In this document: positions 36,777 to 49,554 of the stretch, in pieces
Position numbering within the stretch: position 1 is the first letter of the stretch
Layout of the letters: every line of letters begins with the position of its first letter
Source: Lutjanus erythropterus
Lineage: Eukaryota; Chordata; Actinopteri; Lutjaniformes; Lutjanidae
Reading direction: 5' to 3'
DNA length: 64,000 nucleotides
Assembly (NCBI GenBank): GCA_020091685.1
Contig: CM034603.1
Location: 14,661,773-14,725,772, forward strand
The notes under the pieces: model-generated
Databases searched by the model: none
What the model was told of the DNA's origin: nothing
Seen by the model: only the letters and a program-made list of their open reading frames with translations
Translations under genes and position numbers: made by a program

Positions 36777-37029
36777 TGTGTTTTCTGTTGGGTACTGTCT
36801 TCCTGAATCATTTTGGCAGATGTGCAGTAAGATCATTGAGTCATCCAAGTTATTGGGAGACACTCATGAATTAAGCGTTCTGATGCAATTTTAGTGCATG
36901 ATTTTTTTTTTTTTAGAAAGACATAATTAATAAGCTAAAAGTAAAAAAGAGGAACAAACTTTCTGATGTAATTGATGACCTTTGCCTGTTGTAAAGTCCC
37001 CCTCTGCTTGAGGCCTAAGTGTGAGACTT

Positions 37030-37260
37030 AAGTCTTGTGGAGAGCTTGTCACCCCCGTCTCTGTTGAAAGATTGTCTCTGCTGTCAGATGAGAATTCCAT
37101 CCTTCTCTGTGGCCGTCTACTGATTCCTGGTCGATTACTTTGAACTCATCACAGTTGATGCTGTGATGGATTTTGGTCTGGTGTCCAGACAGCTGATCTG
37201 TGTTCCCCACTGCAGTCACATGTGATGTCATACACCCCTCCCTCTCTGAGAAGGTATTAG
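37030..37260 (-). pseudogene. possible Penelope-like GIY-YIG endonuclease remnant
   Basis: The - strand frame 37231-37049 contains GHQTKIHHSINCDEFKVIDQ, then ESVDGHREGWN, and ends TAETIFQQRRG. The pattern 'GH.I....KVID.E......R...E.....', then a run like 'NRxGG', resembles the C-terminal GIY-YIG endonuclease of Penelope-like retroelements. Sequence further upstream on - (to about 37560) may belong to it but is too decayed to call. The match is by pattern only. Confidence 0.4.
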
Positions 37261-37599
37261 GTTTTAAATGTTTTTTTGATAAGTGCTGGCCCCATATGAT
37301 TTAGTAACTCTGGCTAGATGTTGGTACAGCCCAGCCATGTAAGGACATCCCGCATGGATGAGTCTGGTGGTCCTGGTTGATTTTAGAGTCCTCCATCCTG
37401 GATTTAAAACACGGGTGAGATTCATATAATCCGGTCTTTGCTGAACCCTGGACATGCTGCATCTGCCTTTCTCTATCCTCCTTGTTAACAAGATGTTCTG
37501 CTCTGTGTAGGACCACTGTTCAACTGAACCAAGACCACAGCAACTGAGCAAACTCCAGTCACTGATGAAGACCGTGAGATGTGCTTGAAAGCTCTGGAA

Positions 37600-40500
37600 A
37601 GTGTTAAGTAAGTGGATTTTGATTAAAGATCATGTCAAACTGCTGTTCCAGAGATGAAGTATGCACTCATAAGTTGAATAGATCCGACCACTGTGACTTC
37701 ATGATAACAGCAGTGACTTCTGGGTAGACAACTAGCAGTTGATTTGAATTGCAGCGAAATATAAAATTGGAAAATTTGTTCCTTTCTGTTGTTGTTTTCA
37801 GCTGTAACTGTTCCATTTACACATACAGTTAAACATGGTGGTGTATCTGATGATCTGATGTTCTCGCTGCACTTATTTAATGTACTGTGTTGCTTTGCTG
37901 CGTCTTTGATAAACCATCCATCAGTGACACGTCCCTGACACTCAGATTGATCCCTAAACTCAAGCTGTCATTTCTTTTAGGCTGTGGCCCAAAAGGTAAA
38001 TTAGATTTCCAACCCAATGGTAGTGAGCGTATCAAACCTGCATTTTAGATGACTGAGATGAAAACATTCAATATGTTGCTGCTATTAAATTATATGTATG
38101 TCATGTAGGGGTTTTAAATAGATTATACAATAGAATACAGTATGTAAAATCTGTGGCAAGGGGTTTGTGATGTGATCTTGGGATTCTTTTCCTCACTGGT
38201 GAACAACCACCGTAGCTGATGAAAATCTGACAGGACTCAGACAAAAATCATGTGTCATCCTGTGTTTCCCTGAAAGTTATAGCAACTAGCATCTAGCAAG
38301 GAAACATATTGTTATCTTGAATAAATTACGCATTTCTCTGGGTTTGATTATTGTAGAAATATTACAAATATTACACATTATAGCTTTAACACAATGGAAA
38401 AAGTACCAAAGAATTGCTGTATACATAAAGTTATCTATGGTTTGAGGTAGAGAAACCGCATTGTAAATGTAGATTAAATAGACAGAGCTGGATGGTTTAC
38501 TGGAATATATAATAGAAAAACACACACAATGAAATTCTGTTATAGCCAGTGTGTTATATTCAAATATGGTAGCTACAGCTAGCTGTCGGACAAAGGTATG
38601 AACAAAGAGCGGATGCAGATTAGACAAACCATTCCTACTATTTCCATAATGTTAATGATGTGTTTAAGTGTGGGGGCTGTTATGTGATTGAATTTATGAA
38701 GCAGTAACGGTAAAGAAAATCTGCATCCGTTAGCAGTTGTGAGCTATTTGGGCCCGTTTCCAATCTGCGTTTGATTCCACAGACATAGTTTAGGGAGGGA
38801 ACACATAATGAGCATGACATCTTGTGTAATTGCATCGGATATTATCCTCTTTCACACGTAATACAGGGGTTACGGGCCTTAAAGGACATTTTTCCCAATC
38901 AGCATATCATTACATATGCTAAACAAACCTCTTATCACACTCATCTCATGAAGAGTCTAATTAGCATTTAAGGTTAAATTGCAAACATGTCTCCCTTATT
39001 TGCATGTATAAGTGAATCATATGGATTTCTCTGCAGGGGGGGTTGGTAATAGATTCTTCATTTAACCCCATGGTAGCAGAGGACTGTAACAAATGGGTGT
39101 TCGGTTTCTCCCCTCGACCTGCTGTCTGTGCCGTCAGCAGAAACAATTAGGCTTCCTTTGGTCAGACATGATAGTAAAATAGCTAATTACATTGTCCTTT
39201 TCTTCTGCCAGCATTCAGCTCGGCCAGTTGGTGGACAACAAACTGTCTTGAGGAAATTATGTTGTAGGACAGTTTTATTGTGTGTGAGCGTACCGAGACC
39301 ACAAGTCAGCTGTAAAGCTTCATATCTGCTTCTTAATGTAAATGTAGAAATTCTTCTTTAATGTAAAATGTTGTTTCCTCCTCTGTTTGAATTCCGTTTC
39401 CCATCTTCATGCTCTTTCTCCTGCTGAATTTATGAGATACTCACAATTGCCAAGAAGGGAATTCCTCACAGTGGATTGTGGGAAACAGACTTCAAATGTG
39501 TTTTAAATACAGACTGTGCTGTGGTAGTCTCTTTAAACTTTCTTTTCTCTCATGTCTGGCCTAATAAATAGAGCTGCCAAGCACCCAGCGTCTTGCAAAG
39601 TCTTGTGTATTTTGCTTTTATGCCACCAGCATACATTTGGATATGATTTTTCTTTCTCGGCTTCGCTCAAACTGCCGCTCTGAATCAAGCGGAGTAAACT
39701 GTACAAATAACCACGTGTTGCTGAACTACAGAGACAAAACTTGAAGAGAACCACTGGTTGAATGATGGTTGCCTAAATTGCATTTTGGATTAATGGAGAT
39801 CGATGAAGCCTCTCTAAGAGCAAGTTGGTCTAATGAGTAGACAGGGTGATTTATTTTGGGGCAGTAACAGGTTCCATCCTTTGCTTTTGTCATTTGATAG
39901 AATATGGAAATGCAGTATTTAAGCACTGATTTGATGATTTGTAGATGAAAAGAAAGTCAAAAGATTTTTAGATCTCAAGATCACACATAATCATTGTTTC
40001 AACATCTTTAAAGGATTATATTTTACATGTAAGCCTGGCTTGTATGACTCTGAAATGCAATCATGAATATAATTATAAAGGATAATTGTGTTTCAGTAAT
40101 ACTAACTGACTCACCATGTTAATTGCTGAGAACTCAACATGACAACATTGCTAAAGAAATAGAGAAAAGTGACAGACGGGATTTAAACAAACCTTATTTG
40201 AAATTTAGAAAGCAAGGCTGACAGGCAAATTGCCCAAACTGCCTGTTGTGAGCATCCATCACAGTTTACAGACATTATTTCTGATTCATCTGTGACCCAC
40301 TGCTCCTACCACATGTGTGTGCACAGTTTTTCTGTGCAATGAACGGTTATTATTGACATTTTGGATCCCCTTGTATTGGGTGTTACCTCTAAAAAGTGAT
40401 TTATTATTCTTCAAATGGTTTAATTGGGTTTTTACAATATTTCTATAAACTTTAAACGGGACTGGTTATGTGAGGCAACCTCACTTAGAACAAGGACACA

Positions 40501-41270
40501 CTTATCCACACACTCAGTCTGTGTATTTGTACCGTGGTGATTTACAGCAGCTCCAACCAGGGCTCTGATCTGGATCATATTTTTAAGAAGAAGACATCTT
40601 GTAGTTTTCCCTTTGATGGAGTTTCTTGATGGACAGACAGTTTTATTTTACTTACTGCAAAAGTAACCGCTAACTGTTACTTACTGTAACTTAGCTGCCT
40701 TTAATTAGGAAGCTCAGTGAGTTGTTAGCGGTCCTATTAGCTGACTGGCCCCTCCCTCCTGCCCACAATATGATGTCAAAATATAATATAATCCAGACCA
40801 CAAAATTATTTTATTGACTCATTTTTCTAGTTGTTTTATATCAGTTTAAACAACCCTTCAATTGAATACAATTGAAATGAAAAATATAGTTGTATTAAAA
40901 AGATATTGTATGTATGCATTTCTGAAGGATTGTGTGTTGCAATTTGCTGATTTTGTGCTGAGAAAAGAACAGCTTGTTCCATTGTATTTCTCTATTGGTG
41001 GATTAGAAAGTGAAAATGACATTTCCGTTCAGTTAGGTGAGTTTTCAACACATACTTTGTGGCGTTTGGTGAAAGCGCAGACAAGACTGACGATGCTCAG
41101 CTAGGTATTAATAACCAATTCAAAATGATAGAGGAGTTGCTGAGTTTGTGTCCAGTGGATGGCTCACTACTGTGTATAAAAATATGTAGAACTTGCTATT
41201 TGCATGCACTACAGTGACGGAAATACATTAGTAATGGAAACAAAAAGCACATTTTCAGAAATATTGTGCT
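37600..41270. other. gene-free stretch, mostly unique
   Basis: No exon, RNA gene or clear transposon end is recognised. The reading frames are short and unrelated to families I know. The part 38690-39220 stands out as possibly regulatory and is listed separately. Confidence 0.5.
38690..39220. promoter_or_regulatory. candidate regulatory element with homeodomain and octamer-type sites
   Basis: This unique, low-complexity-free stretch contains 'gtctaattagcattta' (about 38955), octamer ATTTGCAT at 38998-39005, 'aacaattaggc' (about 39142) and 'agctaattacattg' (about 39180), together with 'cacgtaatac'. Clusters of homeodomain and POU-type motifs in unique sequence between repeats are typical of developmental enhancers near polarity or neural genes. 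This is inference; no conservation data are available. Confidence 0.3.
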
Positions 41271-41289
41271 TTCTTGTTGTACTTGAATA

Positions 41290-41375
41290 TTGAAGTGGCC
41301 CCTCTATGAGATGACAGTGCCATCAGTGGCCCCACGCCGAGTTGAGTTTGAGACTCCTGCTCCACAGCCTCATTA
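41290..41375. repeat. short transposon-end remnant
   Basis: 'aagtggcccctctatgagat' and 'agttgagtttgagactcctg' resemble the common end phrase 'gtttgacacccctg' of fish hAT-type repeats. Only this end is recognised. Confidence 0.4.
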
Positions 41376-42667
41376 CAAAGGCATGAAAACATTTTATGAA
41401 GCTCTGAATTGACTCAGAAATCACAAACATGGATGATGTATGGGGTTGCTGGCTTAGGTACACTGATGACTGGATTAAAATGTGGATAAAGTTAAGAAAG
41501 CCTAATTCTAGAAAAAGCAGTCGATAAAAATGAAGGTGCTTTAGATGGTTTGCTATTTTACCATCTGTCTGATGATCCCACATTGTTTCTTGCCCTGGCT
41601 GGACTTTGCTTTAGTGTCAATGGCCCTTTTACCAGATCTCAGCAGTTAATTGGGAGTTAACCATGATTCCATGGCCAAGAGGAAGAATGGCCAAACTAAA
41701 AGTGAGATACAAGTTGAAAATAGACCAGAAATACTCTTTAAATGCTGGTGAAACACTACCTAAACTTTACATTTCAACCAATTTATTTTAGTTTTAACCT
41801 AGATGTCTAGACGTGTTTTGATCCGCAAACCACCAAATTGATGCTTAATGGGAACTCCTACTGTCTTGGAAGAGCGTCTGCTAAATGTCTTACATCGATT
41901 GTTACTGTAATAAGGATTTTCTGTAGTGGTGAAGACAGCGTACGCAGACTTGATCCAATCTGATGGGCTGTTTCAGCTCAAAAGTACACCGACTGTGACT
42001 GTGTGTTTTCCTTTGACCTTTCTGGAAGCTCTTTAATGACACAACGCTCATACCCTGCTGCGTGTGGATCTCCCTCAACGAGAGAATGTTTTGCGGTGCT
42101 TTGACATTTAACCTTTGCTTACATCTGCTCTGGTCCATCGGCTGCCAAATCTGCTGATATCATTGATTTTTGTGTCACAGGCGAGCTGGGCATGTTAACT
42201 CCTGGTGACTTGGACATCCCTCTCAAAAGATCTCATTTAGCACCTTTCTCTTGACATGTGAAGCGGCTCTTGAACTTTGTGCCTTTCTGTTCTTTTCTGT
42301 TCTGCCCAAAGTGTGCTGACTGTGCTGGTATGATTATCTCTAAAGGTAAAGTGAAGAGGGTGCAGTTGTGTTTGCTGTGTCAGCCGATAAAGCAAGCTGC
42401 TCAAAACAAACTTGGTGTGCTCAGAATGCCATAATTCACTGCACCCCTGTTTATTATACAGCAGGGAAAAATACATTCTTACACTTTTATCCCAGCAAGA
42501 AATAGACATAATTTCAATGTCTCAATGGCTATGTATAATCAACTTCTTGCAGAAATGGTCTTGAAATTAGTTAAACGTGTTTTTTTGCCAATGCAGCTTG
42601 TGATATATATTATATTCCATCATGTAGGCAAAGTCAGCGATTTCTTGTTGATATTTAGTCTGAATGT

Positions 42668-42750
42668 TTCAGAGCAGGCTGCCCAAAGTGGGGCCCGTTG
42701 GCCAAAGTTGGCTCGCTATAAGATTCCTTTTGGCCCACCAGATGCTTCTA
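42668..42750 (+). repeat. short transposon-end remnant
   Basis: 'gcaggctgcccaaagtgggg' then 'cccgttggccaaagttggct' resembles another dispersed fish hAT-type end ('gtggggcccgcgggccaaat'). The other end is not identified. Confidence 0.45.
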
Positions 42751-42813
42751 GTGAAAAAAATGAACTGATAATAATAGTTGTGTAATACTGTACCATGAAA
42801 ATCTTATCCCATT

Positions 42814-43105
42814 GCAGCCCTAGCAGGAAATGTGCTGGCAATAGTTGATTAATTGCTTAAAATCAATTCCCAGGCAAAATTACCAAAAAAGTTCCAGCTT
42901 CTCAAATATGAATATTGCAGCTTTTCACTGTGAGTAATTTAAGTATGTTTGGATTTTTTGGGGGGGCAGGTGTTCATCCAAAGTAAACTGTTTTAAGACT
43001 GCACTTTGGGAAACTGTGATGGGCATTCTTCACTATTTTCTGTAATGTGATACAACAGATGATACATCAGTTAATTCAGAAAATAATCACCAGATTGGGT
43101 TAATA
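42814..43105. repeat. AT-rich dispersed fish repeat, copy 3
   Basis: It contains 'gcagccctag', 'caatagttgattaattgctt', 'ttccagcttctcaaatatga', 'ggaaactgtgatgggcattc' and 'ttcactattttctg', aligning with the copies at 2371-3030. This copy is the most complete in the middle. Confidence 0.7.
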
Positions 43106-43111
43106 ACATGA

Positions 43112-43132
43112 ACAATAATAATAATAATAAGA
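43112..43132. repeat. (AAT)n microsatellite
   Basis: A run of AAT/ATA units directly after the AT-rich repeat at 42814-43105. Confidence 0.85.
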
Positions 43133-45446
43133 CTATGTTTTTGAGGATTTATTATATTTCATGAGGTCAAATGACCTTTAAATATGTATGATCCCTAATT
43201 GGTCATTATTTTTCATTATCTGAACATGACAACCATAGTGACAAGTCAGTCAATTAAGAGAACGAAGGATCTTAGGCCCTCTTTATCAGTTATTTCTGTA
43301 TGTGTATTGGATAATTTTTCCTCCTGATTTCTTAATAAAACTAAATTGTAATTCACTAGAATTTGACACAAAGCACATTTTTAGGCAGCTCTTACTGAAG
43401 GAAGAGCAGTGAGAAAAGGTCAATTTTAAGCCCAATTGGAATCACAGAAATTTTTGTGCAGTCCAATAATCACTTTCAAATTGATTTCCATTTTTATTAC
43501 TCCAAGGAGGAAGAAATGCTCCTTTAGCCTCCAGTCCTCTGTGTGGGCAGGCCAGTGTGTTGATTACAAGCTTAGCTGGCTGAGGCACCTGACACGTTGT
43601 GGCAAACCTGCTAGCTAACAAGGCAAGTATAGACAGCATTTGGTAGCAGTGGAGCAGACTGACCACAGCATTTAGCTTCTAAAACGACTAACGAAGACAT
43701 TTGCTGTTAACTGCTCAGTGTGCTATAGCTGACAGCTAGTAACCTGTCTAGTGTGAATGTGATGTTAGAAGTGTGATTTTCCCCAGAGGATGTTTGCTTG
43801 GTTGCTTGTTCAGCAAACCAAGGTGCAACACAATGTGTCCATGTCCAGGGCTATTAATTTACAAATGCAGTCTGGAATCGCTCAGCTCATTTTCGATTTA
43901 ATTGACAAACAACCAACCAGAACTATGAAAGAGGGCGGTGTAAAACATAATATCATGATACTCAAGTGTATCGATATATTCTTGCACCCTTACTACGAAA
44001 CATGACCCACAATCAGTCAGAACACAACAGAATGTGTAACATAGCACTGAGTGACACATGGACGTTGGGGCGGTGCTTGGTCTGTTCTCAAACAGTAAAA
44101 CAAATAGCAGCCTGGTTGCAAACTATTTCAAACGAGAGCTAAACAGTGCACCAAAATGTATCTCTGAAAACGTTTGAGACAAGAAAGCGACAATACAGTA
44201 ACGTAAGCTTGATTCATGTTTGGGAGTTGTCAGCATTACATAGTTTGACAGTTTTACCTGCTTTTCGTGAGCCTGGTGTATTGCACTCAAAATGCAGGAA
44301 TTTTCAAATATTGCTGCAGCAGGATATGGTTGTACAGACTGAATTCTATCTGAACACGACTGTCGACAGATATACAGTATCTGCCAGAGCAAATGAAACA
44401 TGAGCTTGCGGATTTGTCTGGTTCCCAGGCTACATATGGAACCCTAAGACATGATCAGAGTAACGAGGGGTCTGCCATTAACGCAAACTGTGGTGTTATT
44501 GTTTCATACAAATACATTTAAAATCAAAGTTTAGGTATTTCTCATCAGAGAATCAACAATATATCCACTGGTATGCAAACTAGTTTTGACCAGCAGGTTT
44601 GCAGGATGAATGAAGACTTTGAATAAATGTTTTTTTTTTTTGTGTTTGTATGGTTTTTTTTGGTTGACCTGAAGGTCTTGTGTGAAATTGCTTCATTTCT
44701 TTTTAGCAATGATGTTAGAAAAGATGCATTTCTGTGAGTGTTTGACCTGATGAACCTGGATAAACTAGGACTGAAAGCAAATAAATGAAATGTGCTTTAC
44801 TGTGTGTGCGCGCGCAGAAGTGTTGTCTTTATTGTGCTACAGGCATCACGTCTTCTGTAGAAATTCATGTTCACTTCTGCTCATATCCATTTTATTCCAC
44901 TTTTTGTTATCACGTTTTGAAGCGAGGCTGTTTGACATGCATTAGATGGTTCTGTCCATTTACACTCTATCAAAATAAAAGCCTGGGACCATCTATCCAC
45001 AAATGCTGCTGTTATGGATATAATCTAGATAGATCTGTCTGCCTCAGTTGCTATGAATTGGAGCAATTTTCTGATCCCGTCGTGCTGAAAGCTACCAGCA
45101 TACAGAAGTGTTTTTTCTTTTGAAAGAAAGTTTACTACAGTATCTTGCCACAAAGTTTCAATAGATATATATGATCTGGAAGAAAACAACGGCATGACTT
45201 TAGCAGAGCACTGGATTAGTGAACTGGGCAGGTGATGAGGAAGCTGTCTAACTGAATGGACAGACCAGTAATCTGCATTTGCAAGGACCAGTTGTGGAAT
45301 TGGAGAAGTACAATTATAGCTGCATATGACATTTAAACTGATAGAACGTGGTGCAACTGGAATTATGCCATTGGCAAAGGCCATAATTTTAATTGCTATA
45401 CAGGCTATAAAATAATAATAATTCATCATTACAATGTAAACAGTAA

Positions 45447-45484
45447 CAAGGGTCTTGTTCTATTATCACAGCACAAGACCCTTG
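45447..45484. repeat. perfect 12-bp inverted repeat
   Basis: CAAGGGTCTTGT (45447-45458) and ACAAGACCCTTG (45473-45484) with a 14-nt spacer. There is no associated gene. Confidence 0.85.
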
Positions 45485-45820
45485 AGATCACAGATGGCTC
45501 CTGTGGATCCATCACCTCTGTGTTCTCCATCTTCTGGCCCCTTGGTCGAACCTTCTCTTATTTCTATTAAATGCTTCAATGGGAGTTACAAGCCACTCAA
45601 TCATGTCCCTCCTCTTTGATCAAAGCCAATGAAAAAAGAGAGCCGTTATTGTGCTGGGACTCTGGGGTGAAGAGGCTGTACCCCTGGGGGTCAGCTGCTA
45701 GCTCACTCAGATATTACATCATGTTTATCCAGGAGGGGGTACAGACTCATCCTCGGCCATATGTGCCAGCGTCCTGCAGGATGACTTTGATCTTGACTAC
45801 CTACGGCCCTGCTGCTCCCC

Positions 45821-45866
45821 GGGTCAGATACAAGTGAAGCTTCCCCAGGGTCAGATACAAGTGAAG
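45821..45866. repeat. short direct duplication (period 27)
   Basis: GGGTCAGATACAAGTGAAG occurs exactly at 45821-45839 and again at 45848-45866: a recent small tandem duplication. Confidence 0.9.
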
Positions 45867-46210
45867 GCCATAACTTCTCGCAGATTAAAGCTGCTAAACC
45901 TCCTTCACCAGAGGCCTGAGATGCTATTAGCTGCCCTTTGACCTTTGACCTGTTCCATGAGGATTGAAAAGAAAAAAATAAAACCCCTGTTAACCGTCTT
46001 TGCGGAGGGACAAGTAGCAGTATGGCTTTGAAGCAAAGGGTGTTATGAAAGTATCAAGTCAGCGTGAGACCTGTTTCTGTTTTTATCCCTCTCTTTCCGT
46101 CCCTCTCTGACCATTTCTTGCTGTCAAGGTGATGTTGCCGGGCAACAGCCAAAGGGAAATAGGATTCGGCATGGCAAGGTCAAGACTGAATGCCTCACAC
46201 GTCCCTCTTT

Positions 46211-46212
<2 letters not shown>

Positions 46213-46294
<82 letters not shown>
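46213..46294. repeat. (CA)41 microsatellite
   Basis: An uninterrupted 82-bp CA tract, the longest perfect simple repeat in the window. The His/Thr and Cys/Val frames over it are accidental. A tract of this length is expected to vary in length between individuals. Confidence 0.97.
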
Positions 46295-46296
<2 letters not shown>

Positions 46297-46659
46297 TCTG
46301 GCAGTGAACCTTGGGCGAGATGCTGCAAATCCCCTGAAATCCTCCTTGACTTTTTATTTTCATCTGATTCCGAGCCGCCCAACTCTTTGGCCTGCCTTTA
46401 TCCGTTGCAGACATTGCATTTCTCCAGCCACTTGTAATAAAAGTGGGGGTAGGTGTAGGTAGCTATCTTAATGTGCCCAGAGACCATCTTGCGTTCCGAA
46501 TGCAGAGGTGAGGAGGGATTACCGCGCTGACCTTGAATGGACGTGGGTGAGAGAAACGATCATTCTGTCGTTTGGTCATCACCCAGTCAGGCTTTGATAG
46601 TGTTGAATGTGAAAACCTCAGGTGAAAAGAGGGTTAATGGGGGTCAAAGTTTTTAAATT

Positions 46660-47268
46660 AAAGGGTTTCTAAAGTATGCCACTTCAAATAGGCACATTTC
46701 AGACTACTGCCTCTCCTGTACGAACTAGCACCACCCTTTAATGGCTTTGTGGACCAAATATGGTGTCACCATAGACAGTATAATAAATAGTGGACAGAGT
46801 CTCCATGACTCATTCACTCACTCATAGATTTCTCAGGAGTCATTGTGAAGCTCACAGTGTGGCGTCTGTCCGTTGCCATCTTGGCAGTGCCTGACTTGTC
46901 TAACTCCTGGCTAATCCAAAAATTAACAAAGAGGTGAGTGTGAGAAGAACCGAGGTGGCTGAATGAAGCAGTGACCTAGCTGCTAGCTATCTATGACAGT
47001 ACCCACCTGTGATTTAATTCATTTTATTTAATTATATGAAAATTAACCCCACGAAATTATTTCATGAAGTGAGAATGTAGCTATAGAGACCAACAGGTTT
47101 TCTTGTACCAGGCTGTAAACATATTTATTAATGCGGTCAAGTTGGGAGTTTTCATCTGGGGGTCTATGGAGATTGCCTCACTTTTGGAGCCATCCTCAAG
47201 GGGCTCAAGTGGAGCTGCAGTTTTTGGCACTTCTGCATTGCTTTCATTTTTTAGCCCTGGAAGTCACC
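46660..47268 (+). repeat. dispersed fish repeat
   Basis: It contains 'gtcaccatagacagtataat', 'cattcactcactcatag' and 'ccaggctgtaaacatattta', then 'gggggtctatggagattgcc', 'ctcaagtggagctgcagttt' and 'ggcacttctgcattgctttc'. This order of phrases is typical of a widespread teleost interspersed repeat. It has no coding frame. Confidence 0.65.
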
Positions 47269-47419
47269 ATTTGGGTGTCACCCATGTCTCTTATTGGACA
47301 CTCTCTTACCTCTCTGCCAGTCTGAGACAAAGATTGGCATGGAGCCACATGACCATATGCCCAACCCATCTGGCTAATGTGGTATATGATTGGTTGTCTG
47401 AATGTCTGCTTCACACCTA

Positions 47420-47715
47420 CCCGATTTCATTTTCTATTCTATCACTTTGCCAAAACCATGTTAAGTACTTCATATATCATACTCCTTGGTAAACCAAGCA
47501 GCAGCTAGCTTAAAAATGTATAGTGATTAATGTCTTGGTTGCGTTGGTTTAAAACAGCACCTGTTCTCTTTTGATGTTGCACCTGTAAGCAATCCACAGA
47601 AATGCAAGTAAAATTCTTTCCAGGTAAACGCTAGCTTGTAGTGTTGGCTTGGACCAGCAAGTCCTTTGCTTATATCCAAAATAAACTTGAATCACTTCTA
47701 TTTCATTCTTTAATC
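47420..47715 (+). repeat. local direct duplication, copy A
   Basis: It aligns with 48408-48773 about 1 kb away in the same orientation. Shared blocks are 'aaaccaagcagcagctag', 'aaaacagcacctgttctctt', 'gatgttgcacctgtaagc', 'tagtgttggcttgga' and 'atttcattctttaatc'. Copy A is shorter between the second and third blocks. Confidence 0.85.
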
Positions 47716-48407
47716 TTGACCAAACCCAACCCACCTGACTGATATATATTGTTGGCTGTCTTTACCTTTTTTACCTCATACCCACCCTGTTTAAATGTCG
47801 TTGTAATGTGTGACGTGTCTGCCTTACGTTAAAATTGTTCTCTTAGTGACTAGGAGTTTTGACCTCTTACGTCTTTTTCCACATTTTCCATGTTAATGTG
47901 TGACCCATCGTCACAGGTTGCATGTTGCAGGTTGTTTCATTTCAATAATGTTTAAGAGTATCCAAAATTAAAACACTCAGATTGAGCTGAAAAAAAAAGA
48001 AATTAAAAATGCATTTGGGGTACCAAAATGTATACATTATACAGTTTTTGTACCATCCTTGTAGGTGTTGCATTTTGTTTTTAAATCCGCTTCTCATGCA
48101 GTTCCCTGCTGCTTTGTCACATTTAATCTCACTTACAGTTTCATATATGACTAATTTTGTTGTTTTCGTTTGTCTTTTTAATGTAAACATGAAATATCTT
48201 GAACCTCAGTTAACAGATGTGCAAGAGAAACCTTTGGAAGCAGATGCTCAACTGTCATGAACTCCTCTTCCACATCAGATTTTGCTGATTCATGAACATC
48301 CCTGCTCTCAGTATCCTGCAAGTTGTCTTTTTCTTCCTTCATCCAGTGAATTGTTCCACTCCAGTTACATACTGAATGCAAGATGAGCTAAAGATATTGA
48401 AAATGAC

Positions 48408-48773
48408 ACACCATCAATTTTCTCTTTGATTGCATTGATCCAAAACGTGTATTTTACTCTACATATCATATCCTAAACCAAGCAGCAGTTAGTCTAAAAT
48501 ATATATAGTGATGGTTTCATTTTCTTTAAGTAATTCTGAAATATTATAAGAAGCCAAATTTTGCTTTTTCAGTGTCTTGTTTTCTGCTGTCAACTTTGAT
48601 CTTGGTACAAAACAGCACCTGTTATCTTATGATGTTGCACCCGTGAGCGATCCAGAGAAACGCAAATAAAATTCATCCTAGATAGGCGTGAGCTTTTAGT
48701 GTTGGTTGGAACAGCAGGTCCTTTGCGTGCATCCAAAATAAACCCAAACCATTTCCATTTCATTCTTTAATCT
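48408..48773 (+). repeat. local direct duplication, copy B
   Basis: Diverged partner of 47420-47715. It carries about 70 extra bases ('ttctttaagtaattctgaaa' to 'ctgtcaactttgatcttgg') between 'tatatagtgat' and 'aaaacagcacctgttatctt'. It may be an old segmental duplication or two insertions of one unrecognised repeat. Confidence 0.85.
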
Positions 48774-49554
48774 GCCAGAGCAAGTTGCTCTGAGTGAGCA
48801 AATATGGGGGCTCGATTTTGAGCAAAGAAAGATCAAAATGACACATAGCTGTTGATGAGGAACACGTCTGTGACATTTCAGCTTTCACAAGCCAACTCTT
48901 TCAACCTGATGCTGTTATTTTTTCCAGTGCAGGTATTTAATTTGTCTGGCAGGTATGCAGGGAGAGAGGAGCGGAGCAGGGGGGGAGCAGGGAGGCCTCA
49001 TGGGCATCAGGCAGGAGGGTAAACAAGCTTCAAAGCCCCAGCAGAAGCCTCAGACTTGACCCAGGGTGAAGCACGACTCATTAGTTACATGCCAGGCAGC
49101 ATCTGGAGTAATCACACTTAAACACCATGGACTATATCACTCTGAACTGCACACACAGTGAGCGGAAACAACGTGCTAACAGGGCATAACATTTAGGGAT
49201 ACTGTGCCTTTTAAATTGATTAAAACAAAACAAAACAAACGCATCCAAAACCGTACGGTATTTGTTTTAAACTGCTACAAGGAACTTTTATCGTGTGTTG
49301 ATTTTTGGAGCCCTTTTAGACAAAAGCGGTCGTATTTCCACCATAATAACTACAAAATATAACGTCAAAAATAACATTTTCTTGAGAACAGTCTTGTCCT
49401 GGTTCTTTTTAACTGGCTAACATAACTTTGCCTGCATACAAAATGTAAACACGGACTTGTTTCATTTGATTTCACGGATAATCCAACCCAGTGGATAGTT
49501 ATATAAAACAGCCAATCATCTCATTGGCAAGTTTTCTCATTTAAAGTTGTTCAT

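Noticed and set aside
46124-46462. Frames of 90-102 aa over the CA tract
   Set aside because: They consist of His-Thr or Cys-Val runs generated by (CA)41.
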